Of a stretch of 64,000 nucleotides of DNA, positions 50,070 to 60,200 are shown piece after piece. The translations under genes were made by a program, and so were the position numbers. This DNA comes from Symbiodinium natans (lineage: Eukaryota; Sar; Dinophyceae; Suessiales; Symbiodiniaceae): assembly GCA_905221605.1 (NCBI GenBank), contig CAJNDS010002457.1:513501-577500 (forward strand), read 5' to 3'. The stretch's first letter is position 1; every line of letters begins with the position of its first letter. The notes beneath the pieces were generated by a model. The model was given only the letters and a program-made list of their open reading frames with translations, was not told the DNA's origin and searched no databases.

Positions 50070-50364
50070 GTTTTCGAGGCGTTGCGGGGGAAGCTTCTGC
50101 TTTGAGAGAGCGGAAAGCCACCGTTGCTTATGCGAAATCCTTGATGGGTACTTTCAGTTTCCTTGCGTGGATCTGGTCGTCTCTCAGCGGAACCTGCAGG
50201 AATCCGACCTCAGCGTGGAGTGCCTGAAGATACGCCTGCAAGCTTTGACCGCCAGCCTCTCGTTTCAGGGAAGAGTGGGTGCATTCATCCTGCTGCCTTG
50301 CCGGCAAAGTCTCTATCACTCCCGAAGCCTGTCTGGAAACACACTTCTCGTAATCAACCCTTGA
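50070..50364 (+). CDS. Candidate terminal exon, about 97 codons
   Basis: After GCTTGGGGTTTTAG the frame is open from about 50070 to TGA at 50362-50364. It encodes a Cys-containing helical protein tail (SFCFERAESHRCLCEILDGY, then LVVSQRNLQESDLSVECLKI, then RLQALTASLSF). The middle has heptad leucines. It is one of the longest islands; no domain identified. Confidence 0.55.
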
Positions 50365-50577
50365 CCGGTCAGTGCGACTAGGTCGACTCGGTAAGTGGCA
50401 AGAATGCATCAAAGAGGTTCCTGTCCCACAGCCTCATCCCTGAAAATGCTCAGCGCGGGCCGGACATGGCCTTACCCGAATCACAAGGATGTGTGCAGAA
50501 GGCCTACGGAAACCAGCCGAAGTCAAAAGTGCTGGCGATCCAGCCGTTGATTGATTGAACGTCTCTGATAAACCCTG

Positions 50578-50700
50578 CCCAGACCCCTGGAGGAATCCAA
50601 AAAGTAGATCCCCTGAAAAAAGGGTTCCTACAAATGACCCAATCGTAGTCTTGGGTACTATTTGGGGTTCCACTTTTTGGGATCCTTCCAGGGGTCTGGG
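50578..50700. mobile_element. Fold-back element family J
   Basis: CCCAGACCCCTGGAGGAATC at the left and its near-perfect inverse GATCCTTCCAGGGGTCTGGG at the right, extended by AAAAAGT / ACTTTTT; about 28-bp arms. Confidence 0.75.
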
Positions 50701-50711
50701 AAACCCCGGAG

Positions 50712-50809
50712 TCCTTTTCCGGCATGAGATGTCGCTAGGCCACGCGCGATGCCGCCTTGCAGAATGCGCAGCAGGAGTCTGGGCCTCGCTTCGGACCAGT
50801 GCTGTGAGG
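50712..50809 (+). CDS. Candidate exon with telomere-unit donor
   Basis: After CCCCGGAG, 32 codons (LFRHEMSLGHARCRLAECAA and GVWASLRTSAVR) end at AGG|GTTTAG. It directly follows the family J element. Confidence 0.45.
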
Positions 50810-51126
50810 GTTTAGGGTTTAGGGTTTAGGGTTTAGGGTTCCGGAGGGACTTCGGCTGATGCTGGGAGATTGGCCGGGGCACACTTTTGAAGGCAGTAGG
50901 ATGGCGGTGAGGCTGTGTGAGTTTTGGCAAGCCGCGCCTGTGTGCCAGCCTTGTGATAGGTGTGAAGCTGCCAGCAGCCGCTCAGCCTTCACTCCAGCCG
51001 GCTACAAGTACCCATCATTGTGCTAACCTTGTTTCCGGGACGTAAACCCTACGTTCTGATACTTGCAACCCATTGCAGGACACGCATACTTCTACGTGTA
51101 ACGAGGGGGTTCCTCCTTGTAGGCCC

Positions 51127-51359
51127 TACTTAAAAGCTTTTTTTGACGTAGCAAGTCTACTCAGTATCCCCTAGAGTCCCTACTACAATCCCCAAAGGCC
51201 ACCTCACTATCCCTATGTGTTGGGATGTCCCCCTTGGGGGTACTAGAATCCCTATTAAGGACTGTTAGGCTAAGGGGAACATCCCAACCTAAACCCTACA
51301 GTAAGGGCGCCCGTCCTTGTAGTCTGCAGCATACCAAGTCAAAAAGGGCTCCCAAGTAG
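51127..51359. mobile_element. Fold-back element family C, copy 4, carrying nested family D copy
   Basis: TACTTAAAAGCTTTTTTTGA at the left and GTCAAAAAGGGCTCCCAAGTA at the right are the family C ends. Inside, 51219-51288 is a complete family D element. Confidence 0.75.
51219..51288. mobile_element. Fold-back element family D, copy 2 (nested)
   Basis: GTTGGGATGTCCCCCTTGGG at the left and GGGGAACATCCCAAC at the right; inserted within a family C element, so D moved after C. A diverged third copy is at about 52174-52251. Confidence 0.7.
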
Positions 51360-51370
51360 ACGCTGTCCAG

Positions 51371-51449
51371 GCGGGCAAACTTTGAACTCTTCAAAGTCGA
51401 GCCTGATGCTGAGTTGGTTCTCATCATCATCGCGGGCTGGTGTGACGGC
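51371..51449 (+). CDS. Candidate exon with telomere-unit donor
   Basis: After GACGCTGTCCAG, 26 codons (RANFELFKVEPDAELVLIII and AGWCDG) end at GGC|GTTTAG. Reading on gives a stop from the telomere unit itself. Confidence 0.5.
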
Positions 51450-51516
51450 GTTTAGGGTTGAGGATTTAGGGTCTAGGGCCCAGGGCCTAGGGTCTAGGGT
51501 TAGGGTTGAGGGTCAG

Positions 51517-51673
51517 GGCAATTGAAATATTCCCGGCTGTCTATGAAATTCAGGAGAGTTCACGTCTGTTTGCCTCGAATGTTCGAGTTTCGTTGGGCTG
51601 GAACCGAAACCAACAGGCACTCAAGGCCTTAATTATGCAGCTCCGGACCTCGCGTTGTTGCGCCTTAGCTTAG
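51517..51673 (+). CDS. Candidate terminal exon
   Basis: After GAGGGTCAG, 51 codons (AIEIFPAVYEIQESSRLFAS, NVRVSLGWNRNQQALKALIM and onward) to TAG at 51671-51673. Alternatively a GC donor after QQALK ends the exon earlier. No family recognised. Confidence 0.52.
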
Positions 51674-51948
51674 CCCTTGTACATAGACCTAAACCCCTAA
51701 ACCGGAGGACCCTAAACCCTAAACCCTAAATCCCAGACTGAGAACTCTTCTGCTGAAGGTACTCCGATACCGACCTTCGAAAGCTGCACATCATGTCTTC
51801 CGCATCTTCTCCCTAAACCCTAAACCGCCTAAACCCTACAGTAGTAAACCCTAAACCCTAAACCCTAAACCCTAAGCCCTAAGCCCTAAGCCCTAAACCC
51901 TAAACCCGAAACCCTAAACCCAAGCCCCAAAGATTTTGGCTTGTGCAG

Positions 51949-52176
51949 GATGGAGGCCATGCGCCAGCAGCGCGACGAGGCGCAGCAGCGTCTGAAGGCC
52001 CGCAGTGGGTGTTGGGTCTGCCGAGGGCATGGCCCGGGGTGTGGCGTTTAGGGTTTAGGGTTTAGGGTTTAGGGCTTAGGGTGGTGGAAAGAGTCTCGTT
52101 TTGTTGCTGGGGCCTTCGACAAGACTCAAAGGCATCCGACTCTGGATGCTTGCGGTTGCCTCAAGACACGAGTTGA
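51949..52176 (+). CDS. Candidate last two exons, coiled-coil, split by 71-nt telomere-type intron
   Basis: Exon 51949-52008 (acceptor TTGGCTTGTGCAG) encodes MEAMRQQRDEAQQRLKARS, a strongly helical stretch, and ends GTGG|GTGTTG. The intron 52009-52079 ends with TTTAGGG units so that GGGCTTAG is the acceptor. Exon 52080-52176 continues in phase (VVERVSFCCWGLRQDSKASD and onward) to TGA at 52174-52176. The intron is of the same type as 13110-13180 and 63049-63089. Confidence 0.55.
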
Positions 52177-52734
52177 TAGGGATTCCTCTTGGGGGGTACG
52201 TACGTACTATAATCCCTATTCAGGACTGTTCGTGCAAGGGGGAACATCCCAAGCAATGATGGTTGTTCCTGCCACATATAGGGACTGTGGGGCCCAAGTA
52301 TATAACAATGAGGTATATGGACCCTTCGGGACACACTAAGAAGCCAAGTGCTGCAGCCTAAACCCTAAACCCTAAACCCTAAACCCTAAACCCTAAACCC
52401 TAAACCCTAAACCCTAGGCGTTTGGCTAGGAGCTGCAGGTAGTTTTCCCCAGGGATCCCTGCCCTCCTCGCTGATACCCACGCGTGGCGATCGATAGATT
52501 GCCCGCTTCGACAAACTTATCCGCTTACATCCTCACTGGCCTTGACTGCACCCTTTAGGAGGTCATTGCCTAAGCTGCCCCTTCGTGGAAAGGCTGGCAG
52601 GGTCCGAGTGGCTTAATTGGGCGAGCGTTCGCTGCGTTTAAATACGCCGACTGCAAGCTCGAGGAGTTTGTGTATGAGGACAACCCTTTTTCTTTCTTGG
52701 TTTTTGCACTGGCGCCTTTGGCAGGTGAGAACTT

Positions 52735-54093
52735 GGGAAGAACACCACGCCGGCGGAACCGGCGTGGCACAGACGAGCTCGACGTTCCAGAACCAGGGCT
52801 CGTACAACAATTCGTTTGGCCAAGACAGACTGGAGCCAGGTCACACCGCATCAGTTGTTGGCAGCGCAAAGAACCCTGCTGAAGCATCACTCGCTGAGCA
52901 AGCGAGAAGCGAAGCATCTGCAGGTACAGAAGAGCTTGCTCGAAGCAACAGGCTCGATACAAGCAGCTATGTCGAGCTGGTTTTGTTCAACATGCCAGCA
53001 ATGGACGAAAGCCAGTGCCAACTACTGCCCGAGCTGTGGAGCAGGCAGGCCGTATGTGCATACGGAGTCCTGGGCCGCAGCACCAGCCAAGCAGGCGCCG
53101 TGGTCAACTGGAGCTCAGTGGACCGAATGGCGCCCTCGATCTCCAAGGAGAGTGTCTCCGAGACGTCGTGGCAAAGGCAGTGGTGGGTACGACCAACAGC
53201 CCAACAAGGGCAAGGGAAAGGAGAAGTCGGAGAAGCAGGAGCGCAAACCACTTGCGTCAGCAGCCAGTGCAGAGACATTGACTGTAAGAACAATGCCAAA
53301 GGCCCCCGCCGTACCCCAGATGGCGACCAAGAACCAGGACGGCAAGGAGACTGCTCCTGCCACGTCGGCGGCCGCTACACCTGCGACAGCTTCTTCGACA
53401 GCAGACGATGGCGCCAACAAGCAACTACAAGCACTAATGCAAGCGCTGCAAGGATGGGATTCCCTTCCTCCTGCAGTGAAAGACATGATGGAGTCAGCGC
53501 AGCAAGAGAACAACAAGAAGGTGTCGGCCTCTTTGCACAAGAAAGTGACGGAGCAGGCGCGTGCACGAAAAGACCTTGTGGAGCTAAGGCGACAACGAGG
53601 CGAGTATTTGGCTGGATGGTCGCAGTATTTGCAGGACTTGCTGCAGACACTCCAGAAGCAGTTTGGGGAACGCAACAACACGTTGGAGCAGCTTTACAAC
53701 CAGGAGGGCAACCTAATGCAAGCGTTGCAGGCTGCCAGTATGGAAGTCAAGCGCTTGAGCACCCTGCAGCAGAAAGTGGACCCTGGCGACGTCGTGCATG
53801 TGGACTCGCCAGAAGAAGGCATGAGCGATGCCGAAGCAGATGTGTCACAGGCAGCGGAGATCGACGCGAAGAGGCGGCATCAGATGCAGGCCTTGAAGCA
53901 AGAAGACCTCTCCCTCCACCAGCTCTTGGAACAGGCCTTGGAAACAACGGCCAAGCAGGCGGCGGCGTATGGAGAACCAGTCACTCCGAGAAGCCGTCCG
54001 GCCAAGCGAGCTGCAAGAGAAGGCGGAGGGGAGACTGCTGGCACGGAGGAGGCCAAGGCCAAACCTCCGGAGCCGCCTTTTACGAAGGCCTAG
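52735..54093 (+). CDS. LINE ORF1: RanBP2-type zinc finger, basic linker and coiled coil
   Basis: Frame open from 52735 to TAG 54091-54093. The first in-frame ATG is at 52969, yet the preceding sequence (LAKTDWSQVTPHQLLAAQRT) is clearly protein-like, so the true start may use another codon or a frameshift from an ATG at 52674 in the neighbouring frame. WFCSTCQQWTKASANYCPSC fits W-x-C-x2-C-x10-C-x2-C, the RanBP2-type finger that often binds single-stranded RNA. Next come an RGKGSGG basic segment and a long coiled coil (from about 53410 to 53770). LINE ORF1 proteins coat the element RNA. Confidence 0.75.
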   Translation, partial: GKNTTPAEPAWHRRARRSRTRARTTIRLAKTDWSQVTPHQLLAAQRTLLKHHSLSKREAKHLQVQKSLLEATGSIQAAMSSWFCSTCQQWTKASANYCPSCGAGRPYVHTESWAAAPAKQAPWSTGAQWTEWRPRSPRRVSPRRRGKGSGGYDQQPNKGKGKEKSEKQERKPLASAASAETLTVRTMPKAPAVPQMATKNQDGKETAPATSAAATPATASSTADDGANKQLQALMQALQGWDSLPPAVKDMMESAQQENNKKVSASLHKKVTEQARARKDLVELRRQRGEYLAGWSQYLQDLLQTLQKQFGERNNTLEQLYNQEGNLMQALQAASMEVKRLSTLQQKVDPGDVVHVDSPEEGMSDAEADVSQAAEIDAKRRHQMQALKQEDLSLHQLLEQALETTAKQAAAYGEPVTPRSRPAKRAAREGGGETAGTEEAKAKPPEPPFTKA

Positions 54094-54248
54094 GACGGAG
54101 CCCATGGGAATGCCATGGGGGGAGCAACTCACAGTGGAGTGGCTCCTGTGCCGCCACGGGCCGTAACTATGGGCTATGTCTCAGCCATAGCGTGCGCAAT
54201 GAGGCTGACTTTGTCGACGGATGGCATGCAGCTTTCATTGCGGTTCAA

Positions 54249-57200
54249 ATGACTTTCGAGCTCAACATCGCTTACGCTTTTGCTGCCAGCCATTCCTTTC
54301 ATCGGGATCCGAGGATACTTGAGAATGATGAAATGGATGGCGATGCTCTAAGGGTTCAATGTCAGGAAGAAACGTGTGGTCACACTCTTGCTGAGATTGA
54401 ACCGAAGTGGGAATGGAGTGACAGCTGCGAAGCCGAAAGCCTTGGGTACAGTGATTCTCATGTACAGTGTACAAAGCGTGAGAGTGTACAGAAGATTTCT
54501 GGTCCTACCACCTTCGAGGACGGTGCCGTACCGAGCCTCGGTGGAGCAGGGCTGTTATCGTCAAGATGTCATTCCCCCATCCCACATGTCATGTGTACAA
54601 AGATTTCTGGCAAGCCGCTGTGTAGTTCAGGCCTCCCCACCGTCGAGGACGGTACCTTGTCGAACCTTGAAGGGCATGAGCCTATATCGCTGCAGCCCCT
54701 TGACGCACCAGTGCGTTCCGAATGCTTAAGCTGCCTGAAAAGGGCTGATGGACGGCATAGATGGGGGTACCGAAATTTGAAAAAGGTACATTTCGACGAC
54801 GACTCATGGGCCGTAAAGGCAATTGCCTCCTTTAGAAACGAGTTGAACAACCTTCGTGAGGTAGCTCGGCCATCAGGTACTGCTGAGGGAGTGCCGCAGG
54901 TACAAGCCCATGATCTCGATCCGGCCAGCGGGTCGGCAGGACTCTTCGTGCCCAAGGTGCAAGCAGAGGTCTCAGGTCTCAATCCGGCCAGCAGGTCGGC
55001 AGGACTCTTTGTGCCCCAGGTGCAAACAGAGGTCTCAGGTCTCAATCCGGCCAGCAGGTCGGCAGGACTATTTGTGCCCCAAATCCAAGCAGAGGTCTCA
55101 ACAGTACCCTTCATGCCGCAGGTGCAAGCAGAGGTGTCAGGTCTCAATCCGGCCAGCAGGTCGGCAGGACTCTTTGTGCCCCAGGTGCAAACAGAGGTCT
55201 CAGGTCTCAATCCGGCCAGCAGGTCGGCAGGACTCTTTGTGCCCCAAATCCAAGCAGAGGTCTCAACAATACCCTTCATGACGCAGGTGCAAGCAGAGGT
55301 GCAAGCAGAGGTGTCAGGTCTCAATCCGGCCAGCAGGTCGGCAGGACTCTTTGTGCCCCAGGTGCAAACAGAGGTCTCAGGTCTCAATCCGGCCAGCAGG
55401 TCGGCAGGACTCTTTGTGCCCCAAATCCAAGCAGAGGTCTCAACAATACCCTTCATGCCGCAGGTGCAAGCAGAGGTGTCAGGTCTCAATCCGGCCAGCA
55501 GGTCGGCAGGACTCTTTGTGCCCCAGGTGCAAACAGAGGTCTCAGGTCTCAATCCGGCCAGCAGGTCGGCAGGACTCTTTGTGCCCCAAATCCAAGCAGA
55601 GGTCTCAACAGAACTCTTCATGCTGCAGGTGCAAGCAGAGGTCTCAGGTCTCAGTCCGGCCAGCGGGTCGGCAGGACTCTGCGTGCCCAAGGTGCAATCA
55701 GAGGTCTCAGGGCTTTATCCGGCCAGCCGGTCGGCAGGACTCTCCACGCCACAGATGCTAGAGGTGTCAAGTTCCAACGCGGCCAGCGTGGCAACACTCT
55801 CCACACCGCAAGAGGCAGCTAAGGTCCCAGGCTATCTGGCCAGCCGGTCAGCAGGACTCACCGTGCCGCAGGTTCCAACCGACCCCAGTGCGGACAGCGT
55901 GTCAAGGGGACTTCTTGTCACTGCGCAGGCGCCAGCCAAGGTTTCAGGTCACCATCCGGCTAGCCGGTCGGCAGGCCCCTCCACACTGCAGGTGCCAGGA
56001 GAGGTGTCAGCTTTCACTGCGGATAGCCGGTCGCGTCAGGTGCAAGCAGCAACCGGCTTGTCAACCCTCCGCGCCACAGGTTGCAGCAAAGGTTTGAGGT
56101 CTCAATCCAACCGGCCGGTTGGCAGGACTCTCCACGCCGCAAGTATCAGCAGAGGTCTCAGTCTTCCGGCCAGCCGGTCGGCAGGACGATCCGCTCTGCA
56201 ACCAGCAGAGGCCAGCCAGTCGGCAGCACTCTTTGCGAGCCAGGTGCAAGCAAAGGTTTCAGGTCTCAATCCGGCCAGCAGGTCGGCAGGACTCTCTGCC
56301 CTGATGCAGCCAAAGGTTTCAGGTCTCAATCCGGCCAGCAGGTCGGCAGGACTCTCTGTCCAGCTACAAGCAGAGGTCTCAGGTCTCAATCCGGCCAGCG
56401 GGTCGGCAGGACTCTTTGTGCCCAAGGTGCAAGCAGAGGTCTCAACAGAACTCTTCACGTGTCAGGTGCAAGCAGAGGTCTCAGGACTCAATCCGGCCAG
56501 CGGGTCGGCAGGACTCTGCGTGCCGCATGTGCAAGCAGAGGTCTCAGGTCTCAATCCGGCCAGCAGGTCGGCAGGACTCTTTGTGCCCCAAATCCAAGCA
56601 GAGATCTCAGCAGAGCCCTTCATGCCGCAGGTGCAAGCAGAGGTCTCAGGTCCCAGTCTGGCCAGCGGGTCGGCAGGACTCTTTGCTCAAGGTGCAGTCT
56701 CAGGTCTCAATCCGGCCAGCAGGTCGGTAGGGCTCTTTGTGCCCAAACGGCAAGCAGAGGTTTCAGGTCCCAATCCGGCCAGCATGTCGGCAGGACTCTT
56801 TGCGCCCCAAATCCAAGCAGGGGTCTCAACAGAACTCTTCATGCCGCAGGTGCAAGCAGAGGTCTCAGGTCTCAGTCCGGCAAGCGGGTCGGCAGGACTC
56901 CTCGTGCCCAATTCGCAAGCAGAGGTCTCAGGTCTCAACCCGGCCAGCATGTCCCAGCAAGCAGAGGTCTCAGGCAGCAGGTCCACGCCGCAGTTGCAAG
57001 CAGAGGTCTCAGGTCTCAGCCCAGCCACAGGTTGCAGCAAAGGTTTCAGGTCTCAGTCCAGCCAGCCGGTTGGCAGGACTCTCCGCGTCGCAAGTTTCAG
57101 CAGAGGTCTCAGTCTCCATCTGGCCAGCCAGTCGGCAGGAGCCTGCGCCCCGCAACCAGCAGAGGTCTCAGGTCTGAACCCGGCCACCAGGTCGGCAGGA

Positions 57201-60200
57201 CTCTTTGTGCCCCAAGTGCAAGCAGAGGTCTCAGGTCTCAACCCGGCCAGCCGGTCGGCAGGACTCTTCATGCCCCAGGTGCAAGCAGAGGTCTCAGGTC
57301 CCAAACCGGCCGGCAGGTTGGAAGGGCTCTTCACGCCGCAAATCCAAGCAAAGGTCTCAGATCTCAGTCCGACTAACAGGTCGGCAGGACTCTTCGCGCC
57401 CAAGGGGGAAGCAGAGGTCTCAGGTCTCCATTCCACCAGCAAGTCGGCAGGACTCTTCGCGCCGCAGTTCAGCCAGTCAACAGACCTCTCAACGGAGCAA
57501 GCAGTGAGCCATGGGGCAGAGTCCTCAAACATGGCAGCTGTTATATCCCTTGAGCAAGCGATACCTGACGAAGTCTGTGAAGCTCGAATCAAGTGCGACT
57601 TATGCCCAAATTCCATTGCCCAGTTGCTTGAAGATTTCACGCCCGATCAATGGCAACTACAGCTACCAGATGGCATGCAACTACATGAAAGCGTAGCGCC
57701 CTGGCTCGAACATGAAGTTGACTGGCGTCCTTGCCCATGCCAGCAAACGCTCCACTTGTTCGTTGATGGCACCTCCTGGCCTGATGCCAAGCACCCGCCT
57801 GCGTGGGCAGTCCTTGCTTTCTGGGAAGGAACCACCAAAAAGCACTGGGCTGGCTATCTTGCTGACATCTTGTGGGGGCCTGACCATTCCAAATTCCTTG
57901 GGTTCGACCACCCCCAGGCTCTCGAGGCAGAATGTGTCGCCATGTTCATAGCACAAGCCATGATCTTGGCTGCGAAACCATCCAGCGCTGTCATCCACTA
58001 TGACTGCAAAGTCGCGGCCAGGACAGCTGAGGGCAGATGGCGGTTGCAAGGTAAGCTAGGAGAAGCCAATGTCCCACGAGCCATGCATGCCCTTCGTGCT
58101 GTTGCGGCTGAGGTTGGTGTCCCTATATGCTTCCAACACGAGCGGTCACACACCGGCATTGGTGGCAATGAGATGGCTGACTCACTTGTCAAGCACGTGT
58201 CCAAGTTCCCACGAGCAGCCACTGAGGCACCAGGAGAGCCAGTTGCATTTGCCATCAGGCATCACATGTTCGCTTGGTTGTGGGTGATCGCTAATGATGC
58301 CAAAGTGGCTGACATGCCCTATGAGTCGCCCGTGCAAGTCATAGGTGAAAGCTCCAACGTCATGAAGGAGGCTTTGGCAACGCCTGCCGCCCTGGCAATG
58401 CAGACAGCGTCAGCCGCCAAGGAAGTCATTCAGCTCGAGTGGCGGCTCATCACATATAACTCCTTGTCCATGCAACGTGTCGAACAAAGACAATGCCTTG
58501 CTAGCCACCTGTCAAAGCAGCGCTGCCCTGTGGCTGGCTTTCAGGAAACAAGGGAGACGTGTGACGTCATGAGGCACTTTCAGGGCTTTAAAATTTTCGC
58601 TTCAATGCCTATTGCAGGACAGGGTGGATGCCAATTGTGGTTTTCCACTTCCGCCATTGCCAACGCAGAAAGCGGGCCAGTCACATGGGATGCAAGGGGG
58701 TTCTCTGTCACGCATAGCTCGCCCCGTTGTCTTGTTGTGACCGCCAGCTGTGCAGGAGCCAGGTTCGCGTTTGTCTGCGCACATGCCCGCACCTCAGCCG
58801 AAAAGCCAGACACAATTCATGAGTGGTGGCAGTGGTTAGCAGGCATAGTAAATGCCATCCCGCGAGGCAGGCAGGTGGTGCTCTTAATTGACGCCAACGC
58901 TCGATTTGATGCTGGCGTGGAAGGCAGCATGAAACCCCGAAACCTCAATGCTGAGCATTTTGCGCATTTCTTGCGACGGTTCGAGCTTGCCGCAACTGGG
59001 GTGTTAAATAGCGCGGGGCAACCCATAGTCACGTGGACGAGTCCAGCAGGCAAGCCTGCTTGCTTGGACTTTGTGGCAGTGCCACAGTCATGGCGGCCTT
59101 TCCTCTCTGTGCATCATGATGTCCCGCATTTCCTTGATTTGCATTCAGGGTTTGATCATCACCCGCTGCATGCCGACCTCAAAGTTTGCCTTGAGCTTGA
59201 AGTCGTAAAGAGGCGCCGCGTGATCGATAGAGCTTTCTTGGCATCGGACGAAGGGCACCAATGCGCAAAACAAATCTTTCAAAGCCTCCCTGCTGTGCCT
59301 TGGGAATGTGATGTTGATGTTCATTTAAGTGTCATAAATGCGCATCTTACACAGGCGTCGGATATGCTGCCAGCAAAGCTGCCCGGGCCACGCAAGCCTG
59401 GCATGTCACCTGACGCCTGGCTGTTAGTTAGGGCACGCCATCAATATAGACACATCGCTAGACGAGCCAGGGCCATGACACAAAGGATCTGGCTACATGC
59501 TGTGTTCAAAGCATGGCGGCGGCCGTGCTATCGTGCCAATGTGTGTAGGCCTCTTGCCGGATTGTACGCTCTGCAGGCCAGATGCTGCGTTAGTGTTAGA
59601 AGACTGGGTCAAAAGTTGCGAAAAGTCACAAGGAAAGATGAAGCTCAATTGACAAGGAAGGCCATGAAAGATGCCAAAAGTGAGGGTCCTGAGGCGCTGG
59701 CATCGCACATGCGCGCCGTTCTTCGGTCCGGTAGACGGTACAAGGCCCTGCAGCCCAATCCCGTTTTGCTCACAGGAGATTCTCTCCTGACTGAACCGGA
59801 AGAAGTCTTGGACCGCCTGCAACAGCATTTTGCGCAGTTTGAACGTGGGGAAATTGGCTCGCTCGAGCAATGCAGGTCACGGGAAGCCCCGAGGCCCCAA
59901 GTTGTGCCCATCGAAGAGATACCGACTTTGCATGCGTTGACCGAAAGCTTTTCGCAGCTTAAATCTGGCAAGGCGCCAGGCCTAACAGGCCTTGTAGCCG
60001 AGCTATACCGCGCAGCTCCAGCTGAGGCAGCCAGGACACACTGGCCGTTGCTTGCCAAGACGTGTGCTCGCGGGCGCGGGCCACTTTTATGGAAAGGCGG
60101 CATCGCGCGCGCCATTCCCAAACCCCATAAGTGCTTGGGAGAGGTCACCGGGTGGAGAAACATCCTTTTACAAGAACCGGCTGGCAAAGCGGTGGCCAGA

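Noticed and set aside
52341-52436. GCTGCAG as a target duplication for the LINE's left side
   Set aside because: Only seven common bases, not adjacent to the element ends, and no matching copy at the right end.
54569-55690. 373-codon minus-strand ORF over the LINE minisatellite, and other antisense ORFs there
   Set aside because: Units are multiples of three without antisense stops, so one open antisense frame is copied; no independent domain.
54898-57480. CRISPR-like direct repeats
   Set aside because: Units are contiguous, lack unique spacers and encode an in-frame protein repeat in a eukaryotic LINE.
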